A stretch of 64,000 nucleotides of DNA from Chloracidobacterium sp. (GCA_016706275.1 JADJJY010000005.1:1-64000), one strand, 5' to 3'; shown: positions 35,772 to 45,526, counted from the first letter of the stretch. The notes: generated by a model from the sequence alone, not told the origin. A program made the numbers and translations.

Positions 35772-36410
35772 CTAGGCCTTCTTGACCATTACAAGTCCGC
35801 CATTCGGCCCCGGTACAGCACCGCGAACCATAATAAGGTTGTTCTCGACATCGACACGTGCAATGGTCAAACCCTGCACGGTGACGCGGGCATCGCCCAT
35901 GTGTCCCGACGAACGCGTACCTTTAATAACACGCGAAGGATAAGCCGATTGGCCGATCGAACCCGGTGCACGAACGTTCATCGAACCGTGCGACTCAGGG
36001 CCGCGTTTGAAGTTGTGCCGTTTGATCGTACCGGCAAAACCGCGTCCTTTTGATTTGCCGATGACATCGATCTTGTCGCCGTCCGCAAAGACGTCAACTT
36101 TGACCTGATCGCCAACCGCCGCGTCCGGCTCAGCCGTAAGGCGAAACTCTCTCAAAACACGGGTCGGAGGCGTGCCGCCGCCCGTTTTCTCAAAGTGCCC
36201 TTGCAGCGGCTTTGAAACATTTTTCAGACGGATCGGCTTGTCCTCAACGAGTCCAAGCTGGACGGCGTTATAACCGTCGCGGCCCGCCGCACTTTTAGTC
36301 TGGATGACGACACAAGGCCCCGCTTTGATGACCGTAACCGGAGTTACTGTTCCATCTTCAGCAAAAAGCTGCGTCATTCCGACTTTTCTACCAATGATTC
36401 CACTAATCAT
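35772..36410 (-). CDS. rplC: 50S ribosomal protein L3
   Basis: 212 residues from the ATG at 36410 (MISGIIGRKVGMTQLF), the family start; 19 upstream codons in the open frame run through a repeat and are excluded. The KGRGFAGTIKRHNFKRGPESHGS block is the L3 signature. Early 50S assembly. Confidence 0.97.
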   Translation of the reverse strand: MISGIIGRKVGMTQLFAEDGTVTPVTVIKAGPCVVIQTKSAAGRDGYNAVQLGLVEDKPIRLKNVSKPLQGHFEKTGGGTPPTRVLREFRLTAEPDAAVGDQVKVDVFADGDKIDVIGKSKGRGFAGTIKRHNFKRGPESHGSMNVRAPGSIGQSAYPSRVIKGTRSSGHMGDARVTVQGLTIARVDVENNLIMVRGAVPGPNGGLVMVKKA

Positions 36411-36412
36411 AC

Positions 36413-36500
36413 GAGTTCCTTGAGTTTTGAGTCTTTTGAGTTCTTTGAGATTTTTTGAGCAGTTCACTCAATAAACTCTACGAACTCAACAAACTCCTTA
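36413..36500. repeat. Quasi-palindrome of TTGAGTTC words between rpsJ and rplC
   Basis: Left arm GAGTTTTGAGTC/TTTTGAGTTCTTTGAG; right arm TTCACTCAATAAACTC, GAACTCAACAAACTC. Same word family as at 16503, 27542 and 30500. Confidence 0.8.
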
Positions 36501-36502
36501 AA

Positions 36503-36823
36503 CTAATTCTTTCCGAACGCCTTGATCTCTACATCAACACCGGCCGGCAGGTCCAATTTCATCAACGCATCGACCGTTTCGGCTGTCGGGTCGAGAATGT
36601 CCATCAAACGCTTGTGCGTTCTGATCTCAAACTGCTCACGCGATTTTTTATCAACGTGCGGCGATCTGAGGACCGTCCATTTATTCTTGATGGTCGGTAG
36701 GGGTATGGGACCTGCGATCCTCGCCCCTGTTCTCTTTGCCGTTTCTACGATCTCAGCGGTGGACTGATCCAAAACGCGGTGATCGTATGCTTTTAACTTG
36801 ATGCGGATCTTTTCGTTTAACAT
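36503..36823 (-). CDS. rpsJ: 30S ribosomal protein S10
   Basis: 106 residues from the ATG at 36823 (MLNEKIRIKLKAYDHRVLDQ); the upstream part of the long open frame lies in tuf and is a shadow. GPIPLPTIKNKWTVLRSPHVDKKSREQFE is the conserved core. The start is only 4 bases from the tuf stop, so the str and S10 operons run together. Confidence 0.97.
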   Translation of the reverse strand: MLNEKIRIKLKAYDHRVLDQSTAEIVETAKRTGARIAGPIPLPTIKNKWTVLRSPHVDKKSREQFEIRTHKRLMDILDPTAETVDALMKLDLPAGVDVEIKAFGKN

Positions 36824-36827
36824 ATTT

Positions 36828-38015
36828 CTATTCCACAATATCTGACACGGTACCGGCACCGACTGTACGGCCGCCTTCGCGGATGGCGAAGCGGAGGCCT
36901 TTTTCCATGGCGATCGGTGCGATAAGCGTGATCTCCATCTGGATGTTGTCTCCCGGCATGACCATTTCGACTCCTGCCGGCAGGTCTGCGACACCGGTCA
37001 CGTCCGTTGTTCTAAAGTAGAACTGCGGGCGGTAGCCTGTGAAGAACGGCGTGTGCCGGCCGCCTTCTTCCTTCGTCAAAACATAGGCCTCGGCCTTGAA
37101 CTTCGTGTGCGGCGTGATCGAGCCCGGTTTGGCAATGACCTGTCCGCGTTCAATTTCCTTTCTTTCAACTCCACGGAGCAGCAGTCCGACGTTGTCGCCT
37201 GCCATACCCGAATCGAGCAGCTTCTTGAACATCTCGACGCCGGTCACAACTGAGTTGCGTGTCTCTTTGATACCGACGATCTCGACCGGTTCGTTGACGT
37301 TGATAACGCCACGTTCGATACGTCCCGTAGCAACTGTTCCGCGGCCCTGGATGGTGAAGATGTCTTCGACAGGCATCAGGAACGGTTTGTCTGTTTCGCG
37401 GGCAGGTGTCGGGATGAAATCATCTACAGCCTGCATCAACTCATCGATCTTTGGCTCCCAGGCAGCGTCGCCTTCGAGGGCTTTCAAAGCTGAACCCTGG
37501 ATGATCGGCGTATCGTCGCCGGGGAATTCGTACGAGCTGAGCAGCTCACGGATCTCCATGTCGACGAGCTCAAGCAATTCTGCGTCATCGACCATGTCGG
37601 CTTTGTTCATAAAGACGACCATCGAAGGCACACCCACCTGACGTGCGAGCAGGATGTGCTCACGTGTCTGCGGCATCGGGCCGTCCGTCGCAGCAACCAC
37701 TAGGATCGCTCCGTCCATCTGTGCCGCACCCGTGATCATGTTCTTGACATAATCGGCGTGGCCCGGACAGTCGACGTGTGCGTAGTGACGATTAGCCGTC
37801 TCATACTCAACGTGCGACGTCGCAATTGTGATACCACGAGCTTTTTCTTCAGGTGCGTTGTCGATCGAATCAAACGACCGAAACGTCATCTTTGCATTGT
37901 GCTTTGACATCACCTTTGTGATAGCCGCTGTCAATGTCGTCTTGCCGTGATCCACGTGACCGATCGTTCCAATATTCACGTGCGGCTTGCTGCGATCGAA
38001 TTTCTCTTTGCTCAT
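36828..38015 (-). CDS. tuf: Elongation factor Tu
   Basis: 395 residues. G1 GHVDHGKT, G2 region RGITIATSHVEYET, G3 DCPGHADYVKNM, G4 FMNKADM and the three-domain layout are intact. It delivers aminoacyl-tRNA to the ribosome. Only one copy is in the window. Confidence 0.98.
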   Translation of the reverse strand: MSKEKFDRSKPHVNIGTIGHVDHGKTTLTAAITKVMSKHNAKMTFRSFDSIDNAPEEKARGITIATSHVEYETANRHYAHVDCPGHADYVKNMITGAAQMDGAILVVAATDGPMPQTREHILLARQVGVPSMVVFMNKADMVDDAELLELVDMEIRELLSSYEFPGDDTPIIQGSALKALEGDAAWEPKIDELMQAVDDFIPTPARETDKPFLMPVEDIFTIQGRGTVATGRIERGVINVNEPVEIVGIKETRNSVVTGVEMFKKLLDSGMAGDNVGLLLRGVERKEIERGQVIAKPGSITPHTKFKAEAYVLTKEEGGRHTPFFTGYRPQFYFRTTDVTGVADLPAGVEMVMPGDNIQMEITLIAPIAMEKGLRFAIREGGRTVGAGTVSDIVE

Positions 38016-38035
38016 GACTTTCTCCTAAACTTAGC

Positions 38036-38071
38036 TATTTCAAATTTCAAATATGAAATTTCAGATTTCTT
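38036..38071. repeat. Short palindromic element between fusA and tuf
   Basis: ATTTCAAATTTCAAATATGA on the left and TATGAAATTTCAGATTTC on the right; ATTTCA words pair with TGAAAT. Related words occur at 34505-34525. Confidence 0.6.
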
Positions 38072-40172
38072 AAGTACTTGCTCCCGTTCCCTTGATCTTC
38101 GCAATAACTTCTTCAGCGACATTACGCGGAGCTTCGTTATAACGCTCAAAATGCATACTCGACGTTGCGCGTCCCTGTGTTGACGAGCGAAGGTCGGTCG
38201 TGTAACCAAACATCTCCGACAGCGGCACAAATGCCGTGACGACCGAAACATTACCCGGACGCGGCTCCATCTTGTCGATCTGGCCGCGGCGGCGATTAAG
38301 ATCGCCGTTGACCGCACCCATATATTCCTCAGGCGTAACAACTTCGATACGCATGATGGGTTCGAGCAGGACCGGTTTTGCCTTTTTCACAGCGTCCTGA
38401 AACGCATACGAACCGGCAAGTTTGAATGAAATTTCGTCCGAGTCGACTTCGTGATACGAACCAAATAAGAGCGTAACTTTGATATCGACGAGTTCATAGC
38501 CAGCAAGATATCCACGCTGCATAGCATCGCGAACGCCTTCCATCGTCGGCTTGATGAACTGACGCGGGATCGAACCACCGGTGATCTTGTCTTCGAAAAC
38601 AAAACCTTCGCCCGGAGCCGGCTCGACAGTGAGCTCGACGTGGCCAAATTTACCACGGCCGCCCGACTGTTTCTTGTAGATCTCTTTACCCGGTGCGGCG
38701 GTCGTGATCGTTTCACGATACGCAACCTGCGGTTTACCAACGTTAGCCTCGACGCCAAATTCACGCTTCATACGATCAACAATGATCTCAAGGTGAAGCT
38801 CGCCCATACCGGCGATGATCGTCTGGCCCGTTTCATGGTCGGTGTTGACCTGAAATGAAGGGTCTTCCTGTGCAAGACGGTTGAGGGCGATACCCATTTT
38901 GTCTTGGTCCTGACGGGTTTTCGGTTCGACCGCGACACGCACGACCGGTTCCGGAAAGTCCATAGACTCAAGGATAATTGGCTTTGACTCGTCCGAGATA
39001 GTGTCGCCGGTCGTGGTATTTTTCATACCGCCGATAGCAACGATCTCGCCCGCACTCGCCGTTTCAACGTCTTCACGTTTATTCGCGTGCATCAGCATCA
39101 AACGGCCGACACGCTCTTTCGAATCCTTGATCGTGTTCGTCACATATGAACCCGAAGAAACCGTTCCCGAATAGATACGCACAAATGCGAGCTGTCCGAG
39201 GTGCTTATCCGCCATCAGTTTGAATACCAAACCGGAGAACGGAGCTTTAGCATCAGGCGGACGGCTTTCGGTCGCGTCTGTATTAGGATTTACGCCCTCG
39301 ATAGCAGGAATATCGAGCGGGCTCGGGAGAAAATCAATAACGGCATCAAGCAATGTCTGAACGCCTTTGTTCTTAAACGCAGAACCGGTAACGACCGGGA
39401 CGATCTTCATCGCCAGCGTTCCCGCACGAAGAGCGACGCGGATCTCGTCTTCTGAGATCTCCTCGCCTTCGAGATATTTCATCATCAGATCGTCATCGAT
39501 CGCCGAAACGGCTTCGACAAGCTTTTCGCGTTGAGCTTTCGACACCTCGAGCAGGTCTGCCGGGATGTCAGTGACATCGTAATTGGCCCCCATCGCCTCA
39601 TTGGTCCAGACAAAAGCCTTCATCGTGATCAGATCGACGACGCCTTTGAAATGCTCTTCGATACCGATCGGCACTTGCAGAGCAACAGCATTTGCACCAA
39701 GGCGATCAAGGATCGACTGAAAACTGCGGTCAAACGAAGCTCCCGCACGATCAAGCTTATTAATAAAGCAGATACGCGGCACGCCGTATTTGTCAGCCTG
39801 ACGCCAAACGGTCTCGGACTGCGGTTCAACGCCGGCGACACCGTCAAAAACACAGACCGCACCATCTAAAACACGAAGAGACCGCTCAACTTCCATAGTG
39901 AAGTCAACGTGTCCCGGTGTATCAATGATATTGATACGGTGCTCAATGTTGTTGCGTGTCCAGAAACAGGTCGTCGCAGCCGAGGTAATCGTAATACCGC
40001 GTTCCTGCTCCTGCTCCATCCAGTCCATCGTCGCCGTTCCTTCGTGAACTTCGCCGATCTTGTGCGAAACACCCGTGTAATACAAAATGCGCTCCGTCGC
40101 CGTGGTCTTACCCGCGTCGATATGGGCCATAATGCCGATGTTTCTATATTTGTCTAAGCTGATCGTTGCCAT
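38070..40172 (-). CDS. fusA: Elongation factor G
   Basis: 700 residues. G1 AHIDAGKTT, G2 RGITITSAATTCFW, G3 DTPGHVDF and G4 NKLDRAGA are visible, and domains II to V follow. It drives translocation. Five bases... the rpsG stop lies 4 bases upstream, in the standard rpsL-rpsG-fusA-tuf order. Confidence 0.98.
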   Translation of the reverse strand: MATISLDKYRNIGIMAHIDAGKTTATERILYYTGVSHKIGEVHEGTATMDWMEQEQERGITITSAATTCFWTRNNIEHRINIIDTPGHVDFTMEVERSLRVLDGAVCVFDGVAGVEPQSETVWRQADKYGVPRICFINKLDRAGASFDRSFQSILDRLGANAVALQVPIGIEEHFKGVVDLITMKAFVWTNEAMGANYDVTDIPADLLEVSKAQREKLVEAVSAIDDDLMMKYLEGEEISEDEIRVALRAGTLAMKIVPVVTGSAFKNKGVQTLLDAVIDFLPSPLDIPAIEGVNPNTDATESRPPDAKAPFSGLVFKLMADKHLGQLAFVRIYSGTVSSGSYVTNTIKDSKERVGRLMLMHANKREDVETASAGEIVAIGGMKNTTTGDTISDESKPIILESMDFPEPVVRVAVEPKTRQDQDKMGIALNRLAQEDPSFQVNTDHETGQTIIAGMGELHLEIIVDRMKREFGVEANVGKPQVAYRETITTAAPGKEIYKKQSGGRGKFGHVELTVEPAPGEGFVFEDKITGGSIPRQFIKPTMEGVRDAMQRGYLAGYELVDIKVTLLFGSYHEVDSDEISFKLAGSYAFQDAVKKAKPVLLEPIMRIEVVTPEEYMGAVNGDLNRRRGQIDKMEPRPGNVSVVTAFVPLSEMFGYTTDLRSSTQGRATSSMHFERYNEAPRNVAEEVIAKIKGTGAST

Positions 40173-40176
40173 TTAA

Positions 40177-40647
40177 CTAAAACCTATAATGTGCGAATGC
40201 TTTGTTCGCTTCTGCCATGCGTAACACGTCTTCCTTCTTCTTCATTGCTCCGCCGCGTCCGTTCACAGTGTCGAGGAGCTCGCCTACGAGGCGGTCTTCC
40301 ATCGTTTTTTCGCTGCGTCCGCGTGCGTTTGTCACGATCCATCGGATCGCAAGTGTGTTGCGGCGGTCACGCGAAACTTCGAGCGGCACCTGATATGTAG
40401 CACCACCGATACGGCGTGATTTGACTTCGAGGGTCGGTGCAACGCTATCGAGAGCGGCCTTAAATACCTTCAAAGGCTCGTCTTGTGCCTTTTCGCCCAA
40501 CTTGACCATCGCTCCGTAAAAGATCTGCTCGGCAGTTGTCTTTTTACCCGCGAGCATCAAACCGTTGATAAATTTGGTAACGGCGATGCTGTTGTAGATC
40601 GGATCCGGCAAAACTTCTCTTTTTACTGCAACTCTACGTCTTGGCAT
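40177..40647 (-). CDS. rpsG: 30S ribosomal protein S7
   Basis: 156 residues. MPRRRVAVKREVLPDPIYNS start, GGATYQVPLEVSRDRRNTLAIRW and the KKEDVLRMAEANKAFAHYRF end are standard. It nucleates 30S head assembly. Six bases after rpsL. Confidence 0.98.
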   Translation of the reverse strand: MPRRRVAVKREVLPDPIYNSIAVTKFINGLMLAGKKTTAEQIFYGAMVKLGEKAQDEPLKVFKAALDSVAPTLEVKSRRIGGATYQVPLEVSRDRRNTLAIRWIVTNARGRSEKTMEDRLVGELLDTVNGRGGAMKKKEDVLRMAEANKAFAHYRF

Positions 40648-40653
40648 AACTTC

Positions 40654-41034
40654 TTATTTCGCTCCTTTCGGACGTTTTGCTCCGTATTTAGAACGCGACT
40701 GGTTTCGGTTCGCGACGCCTGAGGCATCCAGCGTTCCGCGGATAACGTGATAACGAACACCCGGCAGATCCTTTACACGGCCGCCGCGGATGAGCACGAT
40801 CGAGTGTTCCTGCAAGTTATGCCCGATACCCGGGATATATGTAGTAACTTCGATCTGGTTGGTCAAACGCACACGTGCGACCTTGCGAAGAGCCGAGTTA
40901 GGCTTTTTCGGTGTCGACGTGTAAACGCGCGTACATACGCCGCGTTTCTGCGGGTTTGCCTGCAAAGCGGGACTCGCGGTTTTATACTTGATCCGCTTGC
41001 GTCCCTTACGTACTAATTGGTTGATAGTAGGCAT
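40654..41034 (-). CDS. rpsL: 30S ribosomal protein S12
   Basis: 126 residues. Motifs TPKKPNSALRKVARVRLTN and GGRVKDLPGVRYHVIRG carry the unmutated Lys positions linked to streptomycin sensitivity. It sits at the decoding centre. First gene of the str operon. rpoBC is not directly upstream, because a divergent gene follows at 41441. Confidence 0.98.
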   Translation of the reverse strand: MPTINQLVRKGRKRIKYKTASPALQANPQKRGVCTRVYTSTPKKPNSALRKVARVRLTNQIEVTTYIPGIGHNLQEHSIVLIRGGRVKDLPGVRYHVIRGTLDASGVANRNQSRSKYGAKRPKGAK

Positions 41035-41328
41035 CGTTTTCTCTATTTAAAATTCCAGTAGGCAAAACTACCGTCTTACCTGACTCTTGCTCGGATAATA
41101 TCCGGCAGTTAGCTCAAGCAGCACTAAAGCTGAATGAATTAAGTTTATGTTCTAACCCTTAAGAATTGTTACTTTGCTGTAGCGTGGCATATTAGATATG
41201 TGTAATTCGCCAATGGACGGTGATGCCCACCTATTACGCTACAATCCGTGTTTCAATTCTCAAAAATCCTATCTGTAAACTCACGCGGAGCATATAGATA
41301 CAACGAACGGTAAAGTCCGAAACTTTAG

Positions 41329-41357
41329 ATATTATGAATTTGGAAGATTCTTGTCAA
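41329..41357 (-). promoter_or_regulatory. Sigma-70 promoter of the str/S10/spc/alpha array
   Basis: On the minus strand TTGACA (41357-41352), a 17-base spacer and TAATAT (41334-41329), a near-consensus pair. Transcription would start near 41322, leaving a leader of about 285 bases before the rpsL ATG at 41034. Confidence 0.8.
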
Positions 41358-41365
41358 GCCCGCTT

Positions 41366-41395
41366 TTGCCAAATCACGCATTTCTTTAGTAGAAT
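41366..41395 (+). promoter_or_regulatory. Candidate promoter of the 2Fe-2S protein gene
   Basis: TTGCCA, an 18-base spacer, then TAGAAT, ending about 45 bases before the ATG at 41441. It overlaps the upstream flank of the str promoter on the other strand, so the two may interfere. Confidence 0.45.
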
Positions 41396-41440
41396 CTCAC
41401 CTTTGGATAAGCGGGTATTTTTCGCCCTAATAAATAAAGC

Positions 41441-42478
41441 ATGACAAATCTCGAATCGTATCTAGCTAACTACAATGAAACCGATTGGCTCGCCGCTCTC
41501 GACGAACTGCTTCCCTGCATTCACGAGGTCGATAAGAACGCCGTTCAGATCTGGTTCCGCTTTTACCCTCTGAGCCTCAAGCGTTTTATCGACGCCGCCG
41601 AAGATCGCGAGGCGACGCTGCACGGGTTTGCGATGCAAGGCGTTTTTGAGCTGAAAGATCAGATCGACACGTCGCACCATTTTCTTTACGGCCACCGTTA
41701 TTGGAAAACGGTCAAAGCCGCGATCGAGGCCGAGGCGGCTGTCTTTACCGATCAGAGCCACGACCTAAAAGAAGAGGTCAAACAGATCGGGATACTCGTC
41801 GCCGAAAAGCTCAAGGTCGAACGCCAACTCGTCAACGCCATCGTCCTAGTCGGGCTAATGACGCTCAACCAAGTCGGCCTCGAAGCCTTTAACGCCGCCA
41901 CCGGTGAGGTCGAAAAGCCGAGCGGTGTAATGACAAAATCGCCCGACGCCATCGTAGCGGAGCGTGCAAAAGACGATTCGCAAGGCGTTTTTGGCTTTCT
42001 CAAAACCGTCAACAAAAAATTCTCGGTTACATACACTGCTGCAAATTCGAGCGGCAAATTCCCTTTGCTTAACGAGCAGGAGATCACCGCAGCGTCGGCA
42101 AACGACCGCTCCCAAGATTGGCAATCACTCGACAGCCGCTGCTGGGAAGGCCCCGTCCCGGTCGAATGCACCGCAGCATCATGCGGCACCTGTTGGGTAG
42201 GTGTGCTTGGCGGTCAAGAGAAAATGACCGAGGTCGGCCGCCGCGAACGCCGTGCGATGAAAGTCTTTGGCTACAACCAGACAGATGAGGCAACGCCGTT
42301 CATGCGTCTCGCGTGCCAAGCCCGTGCAACCGGCAACGTCACTCTCGTAATCCCACCCTGGAACGCCGTCTTTGGCAAAAAGGTCTATGGCAATATCGAA
42401 GAGGTGGAACTCGAACCCGTGACAACATCAGCTAAAGCCCTACGCGAAACCATCGCCTCGGCTACATCCGGCGAATAG
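41441..42478 (+). CDS. 2Fe-2S ferredoxin-like domain protein with unknown N-terminal half
   Basis: 345 residues. The C-terminal part (about 230-315) has the plant-type ferredoxin spacing C-x4-C-x2-C (ECTAASCGTCWVG) and a distal Cys in RLACQARATGN, followed by VTLVIPPWNAVFGK. This suggests one 2Fe-2S cluster. The N-terminal 220 residues are soluble and mostly helical, and I recognised no family. It is probably an electron-transfer or redox-sensing protein. It is divergent from rpsL and followed by a palindrome. Confidence 0.75.
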   Translation: MTNLESYLANYNETDWLAALDELLPCIHEVDKNAVQIWFRFYPLSLKRFIDAAEDREATLHGFAMQGVFELKDQIDTSHHFLYGHRYWKTVKAAIEAEAAVFTDQSHDLKEEVKQIGILVAEKLKVERQLVNAIVLVGLMTLNQVGLEAFNAATGEVEKPSGVMTKSPDAIVAERAKDDSQGVFGFLKTVNKKFSVTYTAANSSGKFPLLNEQEITAASANDRSQDWQSLDSRCWEGPVPVECTAASCGTCWVGVLGGQEKMTEVGRRERRAMKVFGYNQTDEATPFMRLACQARATGNVTLVIPPWNAVFGKKVYGNIEEVELEPVTTSAKALRETIASATSGE

Positions 42479-42482
42479 GATG

Positions 42483-42560
42483 TTAAACGCAGAGACCGCA
42501 AAGATCGCAGAGATTTCTTCCCTTATCTTCCTTTGCGGCCTTTGCGGTCTCTGCGTTTAA
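42483..42560. repeat. Long inverted repeat, perfect 21-bp arms
   Basis: 42483-42503 (TTAAACGCAGAGACCGCAAAG, given once here) pairs without error with 42540-42560. The inner right arm repeats CTTTGCGGC/CTTTGCGGT. It lies between two plus-strand genes, so it may act as a terminator, but no T-run follows. Confidence 0.9.
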
Positions 42561-42587
42561 ACTGGCTTATTGCGGTAATATATCTCC

Positions 42588-43457
42588 GTGCCCGAAGACA
42601 AAAAACCATTTCCCCCCGTCGCCCTTGTTGTCATGGCCGTGCTTTTGTGGAGCACCGGCGGGATGTTCATTAAGCTCGCGACAAATCTCGACGCTTACCA
42701 GGTAACATTCTTTCGTTCTTTGCTCGCGGGGCTCACCGTCCTCATCATCACACGCAAAAACGGACTGCGGATCAATGGCTTTGGCGTTATCGCATCCATA
42801 ATCTACGCAACGCTGCTGTTCCTATTCGTCTGGGCGACCAAACACACGACTGCCGCTAACGCCATTTTCCTTCAATACACCGCGCCGATCTATATACTCG
42901 TCCTCGCTCCATTTGTCATCGGCGAAAAATTTCACGTCCGTGACCTGATCACCGTCGTTTTTTGCATCGCCGGAATGAGCCTGTTCTTCGTCGGCGACCT
43001 GACCATCGGCGATTACCAAGGCAACATCGCCGCCCTCGGCTCGGGCATTTTCCTCGGGCTCTACATCATGCTGCTCAAACATCCGAAAGCAGCAGGGATG
43101 AACTCCGTCATCACCGTCATCTACGGCAATTTCCTGCTGGCGTTGCTAACGCTGCCCAGCGGTATCGCGGCATTTCCGACCGCGACCTGGCGTGACTACG
43201 CCGCAGTCGGATTTCTCGGCATATTCCAGATCGGCATCGCGTATATCCTATTTATCAAAGGCGTCACCGGCGGCACACGCCCGCTCGATGCCAGCATCAT
43301 CGGCTTTATCGAACCGCTCCTCAACCCCGTCTGGGTATTCCTCTTCATCGGAGAACGCCCCTCAAACTGGGCGATACTAGGCGGCAGTATCATAATCGCA
43401 ACGGTCATCATTCACACGCTCGCACAATATCGTGTTCAGCAGCGTTCCGCAGTTTGA
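42588..43457 (+). CDS. EamA/DMT-family membrane transporter
   Basis: 289 residues starting at a GTG, with about ten transmembrane helices in two EamA repeats (FFRSLLAGLTVLIITRK; PLDASIIGFIEPLLNPVWVFLFIGERP). These transporters export metabolites or amino acids; the substrate cannot be told. Inner membrane. Confidence 0.88.
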   Translation: MPEDKKPFPPVALVVMAVLLWSTGGMFIKLATNLDAYQVTFFRSLLAGLTVLIITRKNGLRINGFGVIASIIYATLLFLFVWATKHTTAANAIFLQYTAPIYILVLAPFVIGEKFHVRDLITVVFCIAGMSLFFVGDLTIGDYQGNIAALGSGIFLGLYIMLLKHPKAAGMNSVITVIYGNFLLALLTLPSGIAAFPTATWRDYAAVGFLGIFQIGIAYILFIKGVTGGTRPLDASIIGFIEPLLNPVWVFLFIGERPSNWAILGGSIIIATVIIHTLAQYRVQQRSAV

Positions 43458-43496
43458 ATTTATCGCCTATTTTTCGCTACACTTCCCCAAAATCAT

Positions 43497-45404
43497 ATGC
43501 CCAAACACACGCTCCGAGAAAAGTTTCAATACCACTTCGAGAACACAATGTCCGGCGGCCCGATCGCGGTCATCAGATGGCTTGCGATCGTCTCGGTCGT
43601 ATCGGTTGTAGTGCTTGGTGGAATAATTGTGTTGCTTGGGATCACTGGCTCGACCGAGCCGGGTGCCGAGCCGCTCAGTTTTCTTGAGGGCACATGGAAA
43701 AGCCTGATGGCAACGCTCGATCCCGGAACGATGGGCGGTGACGAAGGCTGGGATTATCGCGTTGTGAGATTCACGGCAACATTGATCGGAATTTTCCTGA
43801 TCTCGATACTTATCGGTTCGATCGCGTCGGGCATCGATCAAAAGATCGAAGAATTGAAACGCGGCCGCTCTCGCGTACTCGACAGCAACCACACGCTCAT
43901 TCTCGGCTGGTCCGAAAAGATCTTCACGGTCGTCACCGAGCTCGTCGAGGCGAACGCCAACCAGCGACGCCCGTGCATCGTTATTCTCTCGGAAAAGGAC
44001 AAGGTCGAGGCTGAAGACGAAATCAAGTCCCGAATCCCCGACACCCGCAACACAAAGATCGTCGTCCGTAGCGGCTCTACTCTAGAATCGTCCGCTGCTG
44101 AGATGGTGAATATCAACGAAGCTCGCTCGATCATTGTGTTGTCACCCGAGACCGCAAATCCCGACACATACGTCATCAAGACCGTGCTCGGCATAACGAA
44201 CGGCCGCCGCCGAAAGGCTGACGCGTATCACGTAGTTGCCGAGATCCGCGACGAACGTAACCTCGACGCCGCAGAGCTAGTCGGCAACGGCGAAGCCGTT
44301 TACGTCCTCAGCGAGGACCTCATCTCCCGAGTGATGGCACAGACTTGCCGCCAGTCGGGACTGAGCGTCGTTTATGCCGACTTGCTCGAATTCGCCGGCG
44401 ACGAGATCTATTTCAGCGAGATCCCCGATTCGCTCATAGGCAAAACGTACAAAGATTCGCTTTTCGCGTATGAGACATCGTCTGTGATAGGTGTGTTTAC
44501 GCCGTCGGGCGAGGCACTTATCAATCCTCCGATGGACCGCACCTACAGCGACGGTGAATCCGTCATCGCGATCTCCGAAGACGACGACACCGTTATCGCC
44601 AACGGCCGGGGCTTAGACGGTATCGACACTTCACTTTTCCAGCACGGCGAAGAAAGCAGTCCCGTCCAAGAACATACGCTGATCATAGGCTGGAACGAGA
44701 TCGCACCTCGCATCGTCACCGAAGTCGATAATTACGTAAAGGCAGATTCGATGGTGTTGGTTATCTCTCACGACCCGGCGGTCGGTGCCGAGGTTACCAA
44801 GCTGCAAGCCCAAGTCAAGAATCAGCGGATCGCGTTTTGCGAGGGCGACCCCGTCGATAAGAAAACTCTCCTTGATGTAAATACCAAGGGTTTCGATCAC
44901 ATCATTGTCCTTTCTGATCGCAACATCGACATCCAGGAAAGCGACGCTCACACGCTCATCACTCTGCTTCATCTACGCAGCATCAGCGAGGCCGAAGGCG
45001 TCGATTACTCGATCGTCACCGAGATGCTCGATATGCGCAACCGCGAACTCGGCGTCGTCGCCAAAGCGGACGATTTTGTCGTCAGCGACAACCTCATCAG
45101 CCTCATGCTCAGCCAGCTGAGTGAAAACCGCGAGCTCAAAAAGGTATACGACGTGCTGTTTCAGGCCGAGGGCTCCGAGGTCTATCTCAAACCATCGAAC
45201 CGCTACGTCCGCACGGGTACCGAAGTCGATTTCTACACCGTCGTCGCATCCGCCGCCGCACTCGGCGAATCCGCCATCGGCTACCGCATCGCCGCCGAGA
45301 CCCCCGACCCCGACAAACACTACGGCGTCCGCCTAAACCCGAATAAGTCGGAAAAAGTGACGTTCAAAGACAAAGACTTCGTGATCGTCTTGAGCGAGGA
45401 TTAA
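43497..45404 (+). CDS. CASTOR/POLLUX-like putative ion channel
   Basis: 635 residues. Two or three N-terminal helices (about 22-48 and 90-112) flank a pore-like segment (FLEGTWKSLMATLDPGTMGGDEGWD). A large cytoplasmic part carries two RCK/TrkA-N-like Rossmann regions (HTLILGWSEKIFTVVTELV; HTLIIGWNEIAPRIVTEV). This is the architecture of the CASTOR/POLLUX channel family. The ion and gating ligand are unknown. It starts 40 bases after the EamA gene. Confidence 0.85.
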   Translation: MPKHTLREKFQYHFENTMSGGPIAVIRWLAIVSVVSVVVLGGIIVLLGITGSTEPGAEPLSFLEGTWKSLMATLDPGTMGGDEGWDYRVVRFTATLIGIFLISILIGSIASGIDQKIEELKRGRSRVLDSNHTLILGWSEKIFTVVTELVEANANQRRPCIVILSEKDKVEAEDEIKSRIPDTRNTKIVVRSGSTLESSAAEMVNINEARSIIVLSPETANPDTYVIKTVLGITNGRRRKADAYHVVAEIRDERNLDAAELVGNGEAVYVLSEDLISRVMAQTCRQSGLSVVYADLLEFAGDEIYFSEIPDSLIGKTYKDSLFAYETSSVIGVFTPSGEALINPPMDRTYSDGESVIAISEDDDTVIANGRGLDGIDTSLFQHGEESSPVQEHTLIIGWNEIAPRIVTEVDNYVKADSMVLVISHDPAVGAEVTKLQAQVKNQRIAFCEGDPVDKKTLLDVNTKGFDHIIVLSDRNIDIQESDAHTLITLLHLRSISEAEGVDYSIVTEMLDMRNRELGVVAKADDFVVSDNLISLMLSQLSENRELKKVYDVLFQAEGSEVYLKPSNRYVRTGTEVDFYTVVASAAALGESAIGYRIAAETPDPDKHYGVRLNPNKSEKVTFKDKDFVIVLSED

Positions 45405-45526
45405 TCTGCAATATTGCGAACCCATCAATTCTCAATTCCTTACCGCCTTGCTCTCAGCCAGAAATCGGCATATCATCATCCCGTCCAACAAAAACTTAAA
45501 ACGTTTAGTCACAACGGAGAGAGATT

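Larger units (their letters stand above)
41035..41440. other. Divergent promoter region between rpsL and the 2Fe-2S protein gene
   Basis: About 400 bases with no supported gene. It contains the str promoter (minus) and a candidate promoter for the plus-strand gene, and a leader of about 285 bases ahead of rpsL. No confident leader structure or riboswitch was identified by eye. Confidence 0.7.
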
